Assembly: GCF_002159335.1 (NCBI RefSeq)
Contig: NZ_NFHP01000009.1
Span: 1 to 48,876, forward strand
Source: Collinsella sp. An7
GTDB taxonomy: Bacteria; Actinomycetota; Coriobacteriia; Coriobacteriales; Coriobacteriaceae
DNA: 48,876 nucleotides
Direction of reading: 5' to 3'
Positions 26,640-35,462 of the stretch are shown here, piece by piece; within the stretch, counting starts at the first letter, position 1, and each line of letters opens with the position of its first letter. Both the position numbers and the translations under genes were made by a program. Under the pieces are notes generated by a model. The model was not told where the DNA came from. It worked only from the letters and a program-made list of their open reading frames with translations, and searched no databases.

Positions 26640-27800
26640 TTACGCCATGATCTTCTTGAAGAGCTCCACGACGGTGTCGTGATCGGCCTCGCGCGGGTTG
26701 CCCGGATAGCAGGCGTCGGCGAGGGCGTCGTCGGCGATCTGATCGAGCTCGTCAGCCTTGATGGCCTCGCAGACCTTGGGGATGTTCACGTCCTCGGAGA
26801 GCTGGCGCACGGCGGCGATGGCGGCATCGGCGGCCTCGTCGGTGGTCATGCCCGTGGTGTCAACGCCCATGGCAACGGCGACGTCGGCCAGGCGCTCAAC
26901 CACAACCGGCTTGTTGAACTCCATGGCGATCGGCAGGAGCATAGCGCAGGCCACACCGTGCGGGGTGTCGTAGTGCGCCGAGAGCGTGTGCGCCATGGCG
27001 TGGTCGATGCCCAGACCCACGTTGGAGAAGCCCATGCCGGCGATGTACTGGGCAAGCGCCATGCCCTCGCGGCCCGAGCCCGGCTCGCCGCTCTTGGCCT
27101 CGGCCACGGCGTCGCGCAGGTTCTTGGAGATGAGCTCGATCGCCTTGAGGTGGAACATGTCGGTGAGCTCCCAGGCGCCCTTGGTGGTGTAACCCTCGAT
27201 AGCGTGGGTGAGCGCGTCCATACCGGTGGAGGCGGTGAGGCCGGCCGGCATGGTGGCCATCATCTCGGGGTCGACCACGGCGACCTCAGGCGCGTCGTTG
27301 GTGTCGACGCACACGAACTTGCGGACCTTCTCCACGTCGGTGATGACGTAGTTGATGGTGACCTCAGCAGCGGTGCCGGCGGTGGTGGGCACGGCGATGG
27401 TGAAGACGGCGTGCTTGGTGGTGGGGGCGACGCCCTCGAGGGAGCGCACATCGGCGAACTCGGGGTTGTTGATGATGATGCCGATGGCCTTGGCGGTGTC
27501 CATAGCCGAGCCGCCGCCCACGGTCACGATGCAGTCGGCCTCAGCAGCCTTGAAGGCCTCGACACCGTCCTGCACGTTCTGGATGGTGGGGTTGGGCTTG
27601 ACCTCGTCGTAGAGGCTCCAGGCAATGCCCGCCTCGTCAAGCAGGTCGGTGACCTTTTTGGTGACGCCGAACTTCACCAGGTCGGGGTCGGAGCAGACAA
27701 AGACCTTCTGGTAGCCGCGACGCTGAATCTCGCCGGGGATCTCCTTGATGGCGCCGGCGCCGTGGTACGAGATGGTGTTGAGCACGATGCGGTTGGACAT
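26640..27800 (-). CDS. fucO: lactaldehyde reductase (iron-containing alcohol dehydrogenase)
   Basis: FucO reduces L-lactaldehyde from fucose or rhamnose breakdown to 1,2-propanediol, regenerating NAD+. The 386-residue protein follows E. coli FucO closely: NNPEFADVRSLEGV (111-124), PTTAGTAAEVTINYVITD (138-155) and KFVCVD. The nucleotide-binding GGGSAMDTAKA is at 95-105. The metal ligands align as Asp195, His199, His267 and His281. GGAGGCCCT precedes the ATG. There is no fucose or rhamnose cluster around it, so it may serve general propanediol or ethanol formation. Three hairpin structures lie in the 320-bp region behind it. Confidence 0.9.
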   Translation of the reverse strand: MSNRIVLNTISYHGAGAIKEIPGEIQRRGYQKVFVCSDPDLVKFGVTKKVTDLLDEAGIAWSLYDEVKPNPTIQNVQDGVEAFKAAEADCIVTVGGGSAMDTAKAIGIIINNPEFADVRSLEGVAPTTKHAVFTIAVPTTAGTAAEVTINYVITDVEKVRKFVCVDTNDAPEVAVVDPEMMATMPAGLTASTGMDALTHAIEGYTTKGAWELTDMFHLKAIELISKNLRDAVAEAKSGEPGSGREGMALAQYIAGMGFSNVGLGIDHAMAHTLSAHYDTPHGVACAMLLPIAMEFNKPVVVERLADVAVAMGVDTTGMTTDEAADAAIAAVRQLSEDVNIPKVCEAIKADELDQIADDALADACYPGNPREADHDTVVELFKKIMA

Positions 27801-27952
27801 AGGGCCTCCTTGGTTGAATGCTGCCGGCGCCCAGATCCGGCGCCCGCATTACTGTATACCCGCAAGATCGCACCCACGGGGGTGATTTTCTCCGAGCGGG
27901 CAGACGCTACCGGGAGAGCGGCGGCCGCCCCGCCGACAGCACAGGGGCGGGC

Positions 27953-28642
27953 CTAGCCGCGTGCGAGGGGACCGCGGGCATGCTCCCGGTCGATGAACAT
28001 GAGGAGGAACGCGGCGAGATCGAGCAGGGAGCAGACGGCTATGGCATGCAGGCCGATCGCCTCGACGAACCAGTTGCCCATGACCGCGCCCGCCACGAAG
28101 CATACGATGACCCCGAAATACAGCACGCCGTTCTCCAGGAAGCCCCGCTTACGGGTGACTATGTAGTCGTCGACGCTCTGGAGCGCCGAGCGCAGGTTGC
28201 CGATGCACATGGTGGTGGCGATACCGTGACCGTGGATCTTCCTGAACGACTCGACCTGCATGCCGCAGGCGAATGACGTGAGGCAGTTCGCCGGGAGGTT
28301 GAGCGCCGACGGCAGGAAGCTGACGCCGAGAAGTATCACCGCCTCGGCGAGCACCGTCACCTGGCGCCAATGGATGCGGCTCGAGAATCTCTCGTGGAAC
28401 AGGTCGGCGAGCATGATGCCCGCGGCGAAGCTCAGCACGGGGAAGAGGTAGCGGAGCGCCAGAAGCGGGTCGCCCTCCGAGATGTGGACACCCACCAGCA
28501 GGATGTTACCCGTCTGCGCGTTGGCGAAGACGCCGTCGCGCGCCACATAGGAGTAGACGTCCATGAACCCGCCGGCGAGCGCGAGGATCACGCCCAGCTC
28601 GATCGATTCGGAAACCTGCTTCGCTCGCTCCATGGGAGCCAC
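27953..28642 (-). CDS. DUF1275 (YoaK family) membrane protein
   Basis: A hydrophobic 229-residue protein with about six membrane segments. It shows the YoaK/DUF1275 signature: ALAGGFMDVYSYVARDGVFANAQTGN, where the conserved G-x-D-x-x-S-Y and TGN motifs are visible. Later come SFACGMQVESFRKIHGHG and TTMCIGNLRSA. Family function is unknown; a transport role has been suggested but not shown. The first possible start is a GTG preceded by AAAGGG; an ATG three codons downstream is the alternative, with no better ribosome-binding site. No operon partner is evident. Confidence 0.85.
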   Translation of the reverse strand: MAPMERAKQVSESIELGVILALAGGFMDVYSYVARDGVFANAQTGNILLVGVHISEGDPLLALRYLFPVLSFAAGIMLADLFHERFSSRIHWRQVTVLAEAVILLGVSFLPSALNLPANCLTSFACGMQVESFRKIHGHGIATTMCIGNLRSALQSVDDYIVTRKRGFLENGVLYFGVIVCFVAGAVMGNWFVEAIGLHAIAVCSLLDLAAFLLMFIDREHARGPLARG

Positions 28643-28768
28643 CGTGCCCTTTCACGTGGACCATGACGCCGTTTGGCACCGGCTCACTATCCTAGCGCAA
28701 GCGGGCCCCGGGCGCGCAAGCGTATTCCGGGAACACGGCACCGTCATGTCGGTGGCAGCCGAGAGGCG

Positions 28769-28999
28769 CTAGCAGACACGCGAGCCCCCGTCGCAGCCCT
28801 CATCGCCCTCGACCTGAGAAGATCCGAAGGCGCCGGCGGGCGATATGTCGAAAGGAAAGGTTCCACAGCGGTTGAACGCCGCTATGAACATGCGGATGGC
28901 GTTGGAGGGTGTGGTCCCCACGCGCTGGGTCGCCGCCGCGAAGGCTGCCTTTTCGCAAGGCAGCACCTTCGCAACGACCGGGGTCATGTGTTCTGCCAT
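28769..28999 (-). CDS. RelB/DinJ-type antitoxin, apparently without a toxin
   Basis: A 76-residue protein. Its middle (AFAAATQRVGTTPSNAIRMF followed by IAAFNRCGTFPFDIS) has the ribbon-helix-helix layout of RelB/DinJ antitoxins, including the 'lGtTpS.Air.Fv....g.iPFd' pattern. These proteins neutralise RelE/YafQ RNases and repress their own promoter. GAGGAACCGCC precedes the ATG. The last 20 residues are short of hydrophobic content and may be the toxin-binding tail, or a decayed one. No RelE/ParE-like frame follows in the 120 bases to the next gene or lies upstream. It is an orphan, either a relic or a regulator. Confidence 0.7.
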   Translation of the reverse strand: MAEHMTPVVAKVLPCEKAAFAAATQRVGTTPSNAIRMFIAAFNRCGTFPFDISPAGAFGSSQVEGDEGCDGGSRVC

Positions 29000-29150
29000 G
29001 GCGGTTCCTCGTGCTACGGCGTTGCTGCGGTTGCGGAACGGCGTGCCTGTTGCACTACGGATGGATGGTTGCGCGCCGCTCCCTGGTGCGTTTTGGTGTA
29101 TTGGTATGACTCTGTTTTACTAAGTAATACCCCAAGAGGAAGAGTACCAG

Positions 29151-29184
29151 AAACGCCGCCGCACCACAAGGTGCGACGGCGTTT
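29151..29184. terminator. bidirectional terminator-like hairpin
   Basis: AAACGCCGCCGCACC pairs with GGTGCGACGGCGTTT over 15 positions with one mismatch and a 4-base loop (ACAA). A-rich and T-rich flanks on both sides would allow termination either way. It lies 400 bases downstream of the helicase gene and upstream of the antitoxin. Confidence 0.7.
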
Positions 29185-29386
29185 TGAGGAGCTAACGATG
29201 TTGAGGGTGCTGAGGGTCGGCGCACATTATTCAGCGTCAAGCTCGCCCCGGCCGGCCGCATCGTGCAAAATCCCCGGCAATGAACCCGACAGTGAACCCG
29301 CGCATGAACTCGTGAAGGAAGCGCTGGTAGGGGACGCGCGCTTTCGCGCGCAATGCGCTTGTGCACCGGGGAAACCGCCCCGTAGC

Positions 29387-29461
29387 GCATTTGCGGGTTC
29401 ATTGCCGCGCGAAATGCACGGAGTGCCCCGACAAAAGGCCCGGTCGTGAACCCGCAAATGC
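29387..29461. repeat. 15-bp inverted repeat, 45-base spacer
   Basis: GCATTTGCGGGTTCA and TGAACCCGCAAATGC are perfect inverses. TGAACCCG also recurs nearby at about 29281 and 29294. Purpose unknown. Confidence 0.55.
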
Positions 29462-29519
29462 ACCCGCCGGCGCGGAGGCCGGATAGAAGGAGTAAGTCAT
29501 AAGACGGTTGGGCCGCTCC

Positions 29520-29558
29520 AAGCGACCCATTTTGGCCCCGTCCTAAAATGAGTCACTT
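29520..29558. repeat. REP-like element, copy 2
   Basis: AAGCGACCCAT and ATGAGTCACTT form the ends (two mismatched C/T positions), around TTTGGCCCCGTCCTAAA. It shares the GACYCAT ends and a GTCC core with the units at 26481, 35673 and 43771. It lies about 35 bases after the helicase stop codon. Confidence 0.6.
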
Positions 29559-29592
29559 GCCCACCGGCCCATTCGTGAGCGGCAGGCCCAGC

Positions 29593-31746
29593 CTACCGCT
29601 TGCCACCGCGGTCACCGGGGCGGCGGCCCGTGGCACCACCGTAGGGAATGCCCTGCGACTTGCCGCCGTGACCGTACCCGGCGCGGTTATCGCGGCCGCC
29701 CGCGCGGCCGGAGCGCGCCCCGCGGCTGCGGCGCTCGCTCACCTGGTCGGCGTTGCGCCAGTCGTGCGCCGCGGGCGAGAGCGAGGGGTTGCGGTTCTCC
29801 CCGCCCGAGCGCTGCGAGCGACGCGCCCTGGACGAGGACTTGCCGTCCGCAGCGTCTCCCCGCCCAAACCGCTCTCCATGCGCGGAACGTCCGCCGCGAG
29901 CAGCATCGCGCCCGCCGCCGCGCGAGGTGGAAGACGCCTTGCGGCGGGACCCAGACGCCTGGTCCTCCTTGCCAGCGCGAACACCATCCTCGGAGGCAGC
30001 CTGCGCATGACGGCGATCGTAGCGCGACCAGCCAGCGTGATCGCTCGACCCCTTCACCGGCGCCGGCTCGTACTCGGCGCGCACCGCGCGGCCAAACGCC
30101 ACGGCCTCGGTCGCGTCGCTCGCGTGCACCCGCGCCTTGCCCGCATGCTTGGGCCTGGCCGGTCGCGGCGACCGCTCCCCCGCCGCAGCGCCGCGCGCGG
30201 ACCCGTCGCGCGCCGCGCTGTGAGCCGCCTGGGCACCGGACCTGCGGCGGCTGCCGGCGCCATCGCCCGCACCCCGGCCGTTCCGCGCCGCAGCGCCGCC
30301 AGATGCGCGCCCGCCGCGCTTGGAGGTCGACTTCCCGCGCTTGGTCTTCTTCTTGCCCGGCTTTTGCGCCGGCACGCGCGCCGGGTCCACGACGGGCGGC
30401 TTCTCGCCCAACTCGAGACCTGTCGCGTCGAACAGCTCAGCGGTCTTGCCCATGAGCGCCTCGATGGCAAAGAACTCGTCCACGTCGTTCTCGGTCACAA
30501 AGGTCAGCGCCCAGCCCAGCTCGCCGGCACGCCCCGTGCGCCCAATGCGGTGGATGTAGTCCGTCGGCTCCTCGGGCACATCAAAGTTGACCACATAGCG
30601 CACATCGGAGATGTCGATGCCGCGCGCGAGCACGTCAGTGGCCACGAGCACATCGCACGCGCCGCGGCGGAAGTCGGCCAGGGCACGCTCGCGCTGGCCC
30701 TGGCTGCGGTTGCCGTGGATGGGAAGCGCCTTGATGCCCGCGCGGTTGAGGCGCCGGCAGCAGGCGTCGGCGCGGTGCTTGGTGCGCGTAAAGACGATCA
30801 CGCGCTCAGCCCCCTCGCGCTTGAGCACCTCGGCGAGCAGGGCGTTTTTGGCCTCGAGTGAGACGGGCAGCACGTACTGGTCGACGGTCTCGGCCGTTGA
30901 GGTGGCCGGCGCGATCTCCACGCGGGCGGGGTCGCCCACCAGGTCGGTGATGGCGCCGACGGCCTTATCGTCGAGCGTGGCCGAGAAGAGGAGCGTCTGG
31001 CGCTCCTCGGGCGTCTGGCCCACAATCTTGCGGACGGCGGGCAGAAAGCCCATGTCGAGCATACGGTCGGCCTCGTCGAGCACGAGCACGCGCACCTCGC
31101 CGAGGTTCGCGGCACCCTGGTCGATAAGATCGACGAGGCGCCCCGGCGTGGCCACCAGCACGTCGCAGCCGCGCTTGAGGGCGCTCTTCTGCGGGTTGTA
31201 CGACACGCCGCCCACCACCGTTACCGCGGTGTGGTGGGTGCGGCGAGAGATCTTTGCTGCCACCTCGTCGATCTGCTGGGCAAGCTCGCGGGTGGGCGTG
31301 ATGATGAGCATGAGCGGGCCGCGACCCTGTGCCTCGCGACGGGCGCGGGCGCGCGCCGCCGGGCTCTTACCGCCGCTCTTGGGGGCAACGGCGACGTGCC
31401 CGAGGTTATTGAGCGCGGGCAGCAGAAAGGCGGCCGTCTTGCCGGTGCCCGTCTGGGCCGCGGCGAGCAGGTCGCGGCCGGCGAGCACCTCGGGGATGGC
31501 GCGCTCCTGAACCGGGGTGGGCGCGGTATAGCCGAGGTCGCGCACGGCGGCGAGGACAGCGGGCGAGAGGCCGAGGTCGTCAAAGCTCGGCGCGTTGCCC
31601 GCAGGGCCGACGGACAGGGGCCCGGCCGCCCCGGCAGCGGGCGCGACGGCCTCCGGCGCGGGCGAGCCCGCTTCCCCGGCGCCGTGCGGCACCGCCCCGT
31701 CCGCCTTGGACGCGGTCACGTGCAGATTCTCTTCGGTTGTAGACAT
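29593..31746 (-). CDS. DEAD-box RNA helicase, RhlE-like with long basic tail
   Basis: An ATP-dependent RNA helicase probably acting in ribosome assembly or RNA decay. The 717-residue protein begins MSTTEENLHVTASK and has a 45-residue disordered Ala/Gly/Pro segment. Then come the Q motif with FDDLGLSPAVLAAV, AQTGTGKT, PTRELAQQ, VATPGR, DEADRMLDMGF, SAT, DVLARGIDI and HRIGRTGRAG. From about residue 460 to the end it is low-complexity and rich in Arg, Gly and Ser (KKKTKRGKSTSKRGGRASGG and similar), an RNA-binding tail of the kind seen in RhlE/CsdA-type helicases. The ATG has only GGAA upstream, a weak site, but a longer N-terminus reads as non-family sequence. Confidence 0.93.
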   Translation of the reverse strand: MSTTEENLHVTASKADGAVPHGAGEAGSPAPEAVAPAAGAAGPLSVGPAGNAPSFDDLGLSPAVLAAVRDLGYTAPTPVQERAIPEVLAGRDLLAAAQTGTGKTAAFLLPALNNLGHVAVAPKSGGKSPAARARARREAQGRGPLMLIITPTRELAQQIDEVAAKISRRTHHTAVTVVGGVSYNPQKSALKRGCDVLVATPGRLVDLIDQGAANLGEVRVLVLDEADRMLDMGFLPAVRKIVGQTPEERQTLLFSATLDDKAVGAITDLVGDPARVEIAPATSTAETVDQYVLPVSLEAKNALLAEVLKREGAERVIVFTRTKHRADACCRRLNRAGIKALPIHGNRSQGQRERALADFRRGACDVLVATDVLARGIDISDVRYVVNFDVPEEPTDYIHRIGRTGRAGELGWALTFVTENDVDEFFAIEALMGKTAELFDATGLELGEKPPVVDPARVPAQKPGKKKTKRGKSTSKRGGRASGGAAARNGRGAGDGAGSRRRSGAQAAHSAARDGSARGAAAGERSPRPARPKHAGKARVHASDATEAVAFGRAVRAEYEPAPVKGSSDHAGWSRYDRRHAQAASEDGVRAGKEDQASGSRRKASSTSRGGGRDAARGGRSAHGERFGRGDAADGKSSSRARRSQRSGGENRNPSLSPAAHDWRNADQVSERRSRGARSGRAGGRDNRAGYGHGGKSQGIPYGGATGRRPGDRGGKR

Positions 31747-31965
31747 ATATGCGGTTCCATTCTGCGCGGTGCGGCACCCTCGGCGCCCACCGCGTCTGCA
31801 AAGCGATCTAAAGAAAAAACAGCGGCATCGTATCGGCGTGGGAACGCCGCAACGGGAGCAGTATCCGCCGGAGCTAAGTATACGTGCGCAGCGCCGCCAC
31901 GCCCCGCCCCTGCACGCAATTACCACGCTGATTCGGCAATGAGAGCACACGATCCCGCTTCGCCC

Positions 31966-31996
31966 TTGACACCCCCAGGGGGTGGGGGTGTAGGAT
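31966..31996 (+). promoter_or_regulatory. copA promoter with CsoR-type operator
   Basis: TTGACA at 31966-31971 is a perfect -35. TAGGAT at 31991-31996 (19-base spacer) or TGTAGG (17) would be the -10. The spacer is almost entirely ACCCCCAGGGGGTGGGGGTG, a G/C-tract pseudo-palindrome of the kind bound by CsoR. The operon encodes a CsoR, so copper-relieved repression is the likely control. Confidence 0.75.
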
Positions 31997-32036
31997 GGGC
32001 ACAGCAACAACGAGGGACCTCGCAGAAAGGACCCCT

Positions 32037-34415
32037 ATGGCACACGAACAGTTTGATGTGGGCGGAATGACCTGCGCCGCCTGCCAGGCACATGTCACGC
32101 GCGCCGTCGAGAAGCTCGACGGCGTCCAAAACGTTGCGGTCAACCTGCTCTCAGGCTCCATGGCCGTGGACTTTGATGACGCCACCGTCACCGACGAGCA
32201 GATCTGCGCCGCCGTGGACCGCGCAGGCTACTCGGCATGTCCCGTCGGCGGCACGCCCAGCGGAGCCGCCGGCGCGACGGGAACGTCCGCCACCCCCACC
32301 AGCGCCCCGCGGCTCGAGTCGCCCACCAAAAAGCTCGAGGCAACGGCGCGCGCCATGAAGACGCGCCTTATCACCTCGTTCGTTTTCTGGATCCCGCTCT
32401 TCTACATCGGGATGGGCCACATGGTGGGGCTTCCCGTGCCCGGCATCTTTGCCGACCCCGCGCACGCCATGACGCTCGCCCTCACCGAGCTCGTGCTCAC
32501 GCTGCCCATTCTCTATGTCAACCGCGCCTACTTTGAGAACGGCTTTAAGTCGATGGTCCACGGCGCCCCCACCATGGACGCGCTCATCGCCGTGGGCGCC
32601 ACGGCGAGCGTGGCGTGGTCGGTCTACGCAATGTTCGTCATGGCCGACCAGCTCGCCGCAGGCACCGCTGCGGGCGTGCACGCCGCGCACATGACGGCGA
32701 TGGATAACCTCTACCTCGAGAGCGCCGGCACCATCCTCACCCTCGTCACCGTGGGCAAGTACCTCGAGACGCGCAGCAAGTCCAAAACCGGAGGCGCCCT
32801 CGAGAAGCTCATCGACCTTGCCCCCAAGCGCGCCCGCATCGTGGAGGCCGACGGCACCGAGGCCGAGGTGCCCGTAGAGTCGATCGCGCTCGGTGCGACC
32901 GTAATCGTGCGCCCGGGTGAGTCGATTCCCGTGGACGGCGTGGTGCTGGAGGGCACCTCCGCCGTGGACGAGAGCGCACTCACTGGCGAGTCGATCCCCG
33001 TGGAGAAGCGCCCCGGCGACACGGTCAACGCCGCGACCGTCAACCGCACCGGCTCCTTTACCTTCCGAGCCACGCGCGTGGGCGCCGACACCGCGCTCGC
33101 CAAGATCATCCGCCTTGTGGAGGACGCCAACGCCACCAAGGCGCCTATCGCGCGGCTGGCCGACAAGGTCGCCGGTGTCTTTGTGCCCGTGGTGCTCGGC
33201 ATTGCCGTGGTGACGTTTGTGGCCTGGCTCGTTGCGGGCGGAAGCATCAACCAGGCGCTCACCTCGGCCGTTGCCGTGGTGGTTATCAGCTGCCCGTGCG
33301 CGCTCGGACTCGCCACGCCCGTCGCCATCATGGTGGGCACGGGCAAGGGAGCCGAGATGGGCGTGCTCTTTAAGAGCGCCGAGGCGCTCGAGACGCTCCA
33401 CAAGGTGAGCTGCGTAGTGCTCGACAAGACGGGCACCATCACCGAGGGGCGTCCGGCCGTTACCGACGTGCTGCCCGCGCGCCGCGCCGACGGCTCGCTC
33501 GCCATGAGCGAGAAGGCGCTGCTCAAGCTTGCCGCCGCGCTGGAAAAGAAAAGCGAGCACCCGCTGGCCGAGGCCATCATGGCGCGTGCCGAAGAGCGGG
33601 GGATCGTCGCCCGCACGGTGGAGGATTTTCAGGCGATACCCGGCCGCGGTGTGACCGCACGCGAGGGGCAGAGCGTCATCGCCGCCGGCAACGCCGCGCT
33701 TATGGCAGAGCTTGGCATAGAGGTTGCCGCGGAGGACGTGGAGGCGTTTGCGCGCGAGGGCAAGACGCCGCTCTTCTTTGCCCGCAACGGCGAGCTTGCC
33801 GGGACCATCGCCGTGGCCGACGAGGTCAAGCCCACGAGCGCCGCGGCCATCCGGACGCTCGGCGAGCTGGGCGTCTCGACCGCCATGCTCACCGGCGACA
33901 ACCGCCTCACCGCCGAGGCGATCGCGCGGCGCGTGGGCGTGGGCAAGGTGATCGCCGACGTTATGCCCGCCGACAAGGAGCGGCACGTGCGCGAGCTGCA
34001 GGACGCGGGCCGGACCGTGGCCATGGTGGGCGACGGCATCAACGACTCCCCCGCCCTCGCGCGCGCCGACGTGGGCCTCGCCATCGGCACCGGCGCGGAT
34101 ATCGCCAAGGAGGGCGCCGACGTGGTGCTCATGAGAAGCGATCTTATGGACGTCGCGCGGGCGATCGAGCTCTCGCGCGCCACCATCCGCAACATCAAGC
34201 AGGACCTCTTCTGGGCACTCTTCTACAACGCATGCGGCATCCCGCTGGCGGCGGGGGTCTTCTTCCCGCTGCTGGGCTGGCAGCTCTCGCCGATGTTCGG
34301 CGCGGCGGCCATGAGCCTCTCGAGCGTGTGCGTGGTCACCAACGCACTGCGCCTGCGGGGGTTCCGTCCCAAGGTGGCCGACCGAATCGCCGCGGTGCAG
34401 CAAGGGCGCGCCTAA
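32037..34415 (+). CDS. copA: copper-exporting P1B-type ATPase
   Basis: CopA pumps Cu(I) out of the cell using ATP. The 792-residue protein has one N-terminal metal-binding domain (GMTCAACQ, Cys13 and Cys16), then eight expected membrane helices. It carries TGES near 319, the CPC transport motif ([12 protein letters not shown], near 419), the phosphorylation site DKTGTIT near 463, SEHPLAEA near 506 and GDGIND near 665. AAAGGA lies five bases before the ATG. A linker rich in Ala, Thr and Ser follows the metal-binding domain. The gene sits directly behind the CsoR-type operator and ahead of copZ and csoR. Confidence 0.96.
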   Translation: MAHEQFDVGGMTCAACQAHVTRAVEKLDGVQNVAVNLLSGSMAVDFDDATVTDEQICAAVDRAGYSACPVGGTPSGAAGATGTSATPTSAPRLESPTKKLEATARAMKTRLITSFVFWIPLFYIGMGHMVGLPVPGIFADPAHAMTLALTELVLTLPILYVNRAYFENGFKSMVHGAPTMDALIAVGATASVAWSVYAMFVMADQLAAGTAAGVHAAHMTAMDNLYLESAGTILTLVTVGKYLETRSKSKTGGALEKLIDLAPKRARIVEADGTEAEVPVESIALGATVIVRPGESIPVDGVVLEGTSAVDESALTGESIPVEKRPGDTVNAATVNRTGSFTFRATRVGADTALAKIIRLVEDANATKAPIARLADKVAGVFVPVVLGIAVVTFVAWLVAGGSINQALTSAVAVVVISCPCALGLATPVAIMVGTGKGAEMGVLFKSAEALETLHKVSCVVLDKTGTITEGRPAVTDVLPARRADGSLAMSEKALLKLAAALEKKSEHPLAEAIMARAEERGIVARTVEDFQAIPGRGVTAREGQSVIAAGNAALMAELGIEVAAEDVEAFAREGKTPLFFARNGELAGTIAVADEVKPTSAAAIRTLGELGVSTAMLTGDNRLTAEAIARRVGVGKVIADVMPADKERHVRELQDAGRTVAMVGDGINDSPALARADVGLAIGTGADIAKEGADVVLMRSDLMDVARAIELSRATIRNIKQDLFWALFYNACGIPLAAGVFFPLLGWQLSPMFGAAAMSLSSVCVVTNALRLRGFRPKVADRIAAVQQGRA

Positions 34416-34521
34416 GCCGCAAGGCAAGCACCTGGTCCCCGCTTCAGCCGACGCCCGGCTTATACTTGCTACCCAGCGAGCAAAATCGCTCGCCCGGATA
34501 TAGACACATGGCAGGTCGTTC

Positions 34522-34620
34522 GGCTTTTCCAGGTGCCGCAGATCGGCGCGAACGAGGAGGGAGCGCGCCTTATGGCGGCGACCAACGAGTGAACGCCGAG
34601 GTGCGGCGCCTGAGAAAGCC
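34522..34620 (+). promoter_or_regulatory. inverted repeat in the copA-copZ gap
   Basis: GGCTTTTCCAGGTGCCGC (34522-34539) pairs with GCGGCGCCTGAGAAAGCC (34603-34620) at about 15 of 18 positions. The loop holds a small start (GAGGAGGGAGCGCGCCTT then ATG) and only six codons. A -10-like TATACT near 34460 lies upstream. This may be an mRNA-processing or copZ-leader structure. Confidence 0.4.
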
Positions 34621-34642
34621 GAACCCAACGAAAGGAGTACGT

Positions 34643-34864
34643 ATGCATTACACCATCAAGACCGAGGGCCTCCACTGCGGACACTGCGACGCATCGGTGG
34701 AAACCGAGCTCATGAAGGTCGCCGGCGTGACCGACGCCGACGCCGACCACGAGACCAACACCGTTGAGGTCGAGTGCGACGGTGAGGTTGCGGCCGAGGC
34801 GCTCGAGGCGGCCGTGACCGCCGCGGGCGACGGGTTCAGCGTCGTCTCGATCGCCGCGGCCTAG
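34643..34864 (+). CDS. copZ: copper chaperone, heavy-metal-associated domain
   Basis: A 73-residue single HMA domain with the metal motif GLHCGHCDASVE. It would carry Cu(I) to CopA. The rest follows the fold: VAGVTDADADHETNTVEVEC, then a C-terminal helix. AAAGGAGTACGT precedes the ATG. The longer upstream frame overlaps copA and carries no domain. The CxxC motif is GHC-type (CGHC) rather than the CAAC of CopA. It starts about 230 bases after copA, and csoR begins one base after its stop codon. Confidence 0.93.
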   Translation: MHYTIKTEGLHCGHCDASVETELMKVAGVTDADADHETNTVEVECDGEVAAEALEAAVTAAGDGFSVVSIAAA

Positions 34865-34865
34865 C

Positions 34866-35138
34866 ATGCAGGCCGACCGCGAGAAAACGCTCCGCCTGCT
34901 GCGCACCGCGCGCGGGCAGATCGACGGCATCATCCGCATGGTCGAAGCCGACCGCTACTGCATCGACATCTCGACGCAGCTCATGGCGACCGAGTCCATC
35001 CTCGCGCGCATCAACGCCGACGTGCTCAAAGCGCACCTCGAGCACTGCGTGACGACGGCACTGGAATCGGGCACGCCGGAGGAGAAGGCCGAGAAGCTCG
35101 CCGAGATTGAGCGGGTCATCGACAAGCTGGCAAAGTAA
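34866..35138 (+). CDS. csoR: copper-sensing transcriptional repressor
   Basis: A 90-residue all-helical repressor of the CsoR/RcnR (DUF156) family. The copper ligands are present with the standard spacing, Cys32, His57 and Cys61 (as Cys36-His61-Cys65 in Mycobacterium). The basic RLRTARGQIDGIIRMVE-type N-terminal helix, here RLLRTARGQIDGIIRMVE, contacts DNA. Cu(I) binding releases it from the operator before copA, closing a feedback loop. The ATG lies one base past the copZ stop, so translation is probably coupled; no separate ribosome-binding site is obvious. No terminator was identified right after it. Confidence 0.95.
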   Translation: MQADREKTLRLLRTARGQIDGIIRMVEADRYCIDISTQLMATESILARINADVLKAHLEHCVTTALESGTPEEKAEKLAEIERVIDKLAK

Positions 35139-35303
35139 CCGTGCTGACCGCGGCGAGCGGGTCGATGCGTTGCCCGACCTGCCGCGGTGGGCGGGGTCTC
35201 CTCCGGGCTCGGCGGTCTGCGGCCTCGCTGCGCGACTCGCCCCGAAGAAGACACCCACCCGCCGCTCCCGTAACATCATGGCACCGCACTGCGGAGCCTT
35301 CGG
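35139..35303. other. spacer after csoR
   Basis: Very GC-rich, no gene. It leads into a long inverted repeat. Confidence 0.5.
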
Positions 35304-35462
35304 AAAACTCGACCCCCGATGTGCGTGTATCTTTTGGGAACGTTCAGTAGCACTCTATCGCACTAAAGCGCTCAACTGGCCTTTTGTGGGGCAGAATCCC
35401 GGAAAACAGCCAAGCTATCCGCCCTCCTGCAAAAGATACACTCACATCGGGGGTCGAGTTTT
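35304..35462. repeat. 33-bp terminal inverted repeats, MITE-like
   Basis: Left arm 35304-35336 (AAAACTCGACCCCCGATGTG onward to CTTTTG) and right arm 35430-35462 pair at 32 of 33 positions, enclosing about 93 bases of lower GC. The right end runs into TTTTTT, so it could also act as a terminator for csoR. The interior has no coding frame. Size and symmetric ends suggest a small non-autonomous mobile element. Confidence 0.65.

Larger units (their letters stand above)
29000..29592. other. repeat-rich intergenic region, no gene seen
   Basis: Open frames here read low-complexity or shuffled sequence and lack ribosome-binding sites. The region holds a strong hairpin, a 15-bp inverted repeat and a REP-like unit, each listed separately. 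An AT-rich stretch with TTGGTAT...ATACCCCAA (29101-29135) may be the promoter/operator of the antitoxin gene. Confidence 0.5.

Noticed and set aside
29055-29463. Two overlapping minus-strand frames, one with a hydrophobic stretch
   Set aside because: They span a terminator-like hairpin and an inverted repeat, lack ribosome-binding sites, and show shuffled low-complexity sequence.
34571-34591. Leader peptide gene of six codons before copZ
   Set aside because: It has a ribosome-binding site, but such a short frame arises easily by chance and shows no regulatory residues; mentioned only with the hairpin.
32151-34628. An 825-codon minus-strand frame opposite copA
   Set aside because: Composition of a mirror frame; copA on the other strand has every P-type ATPase motif.
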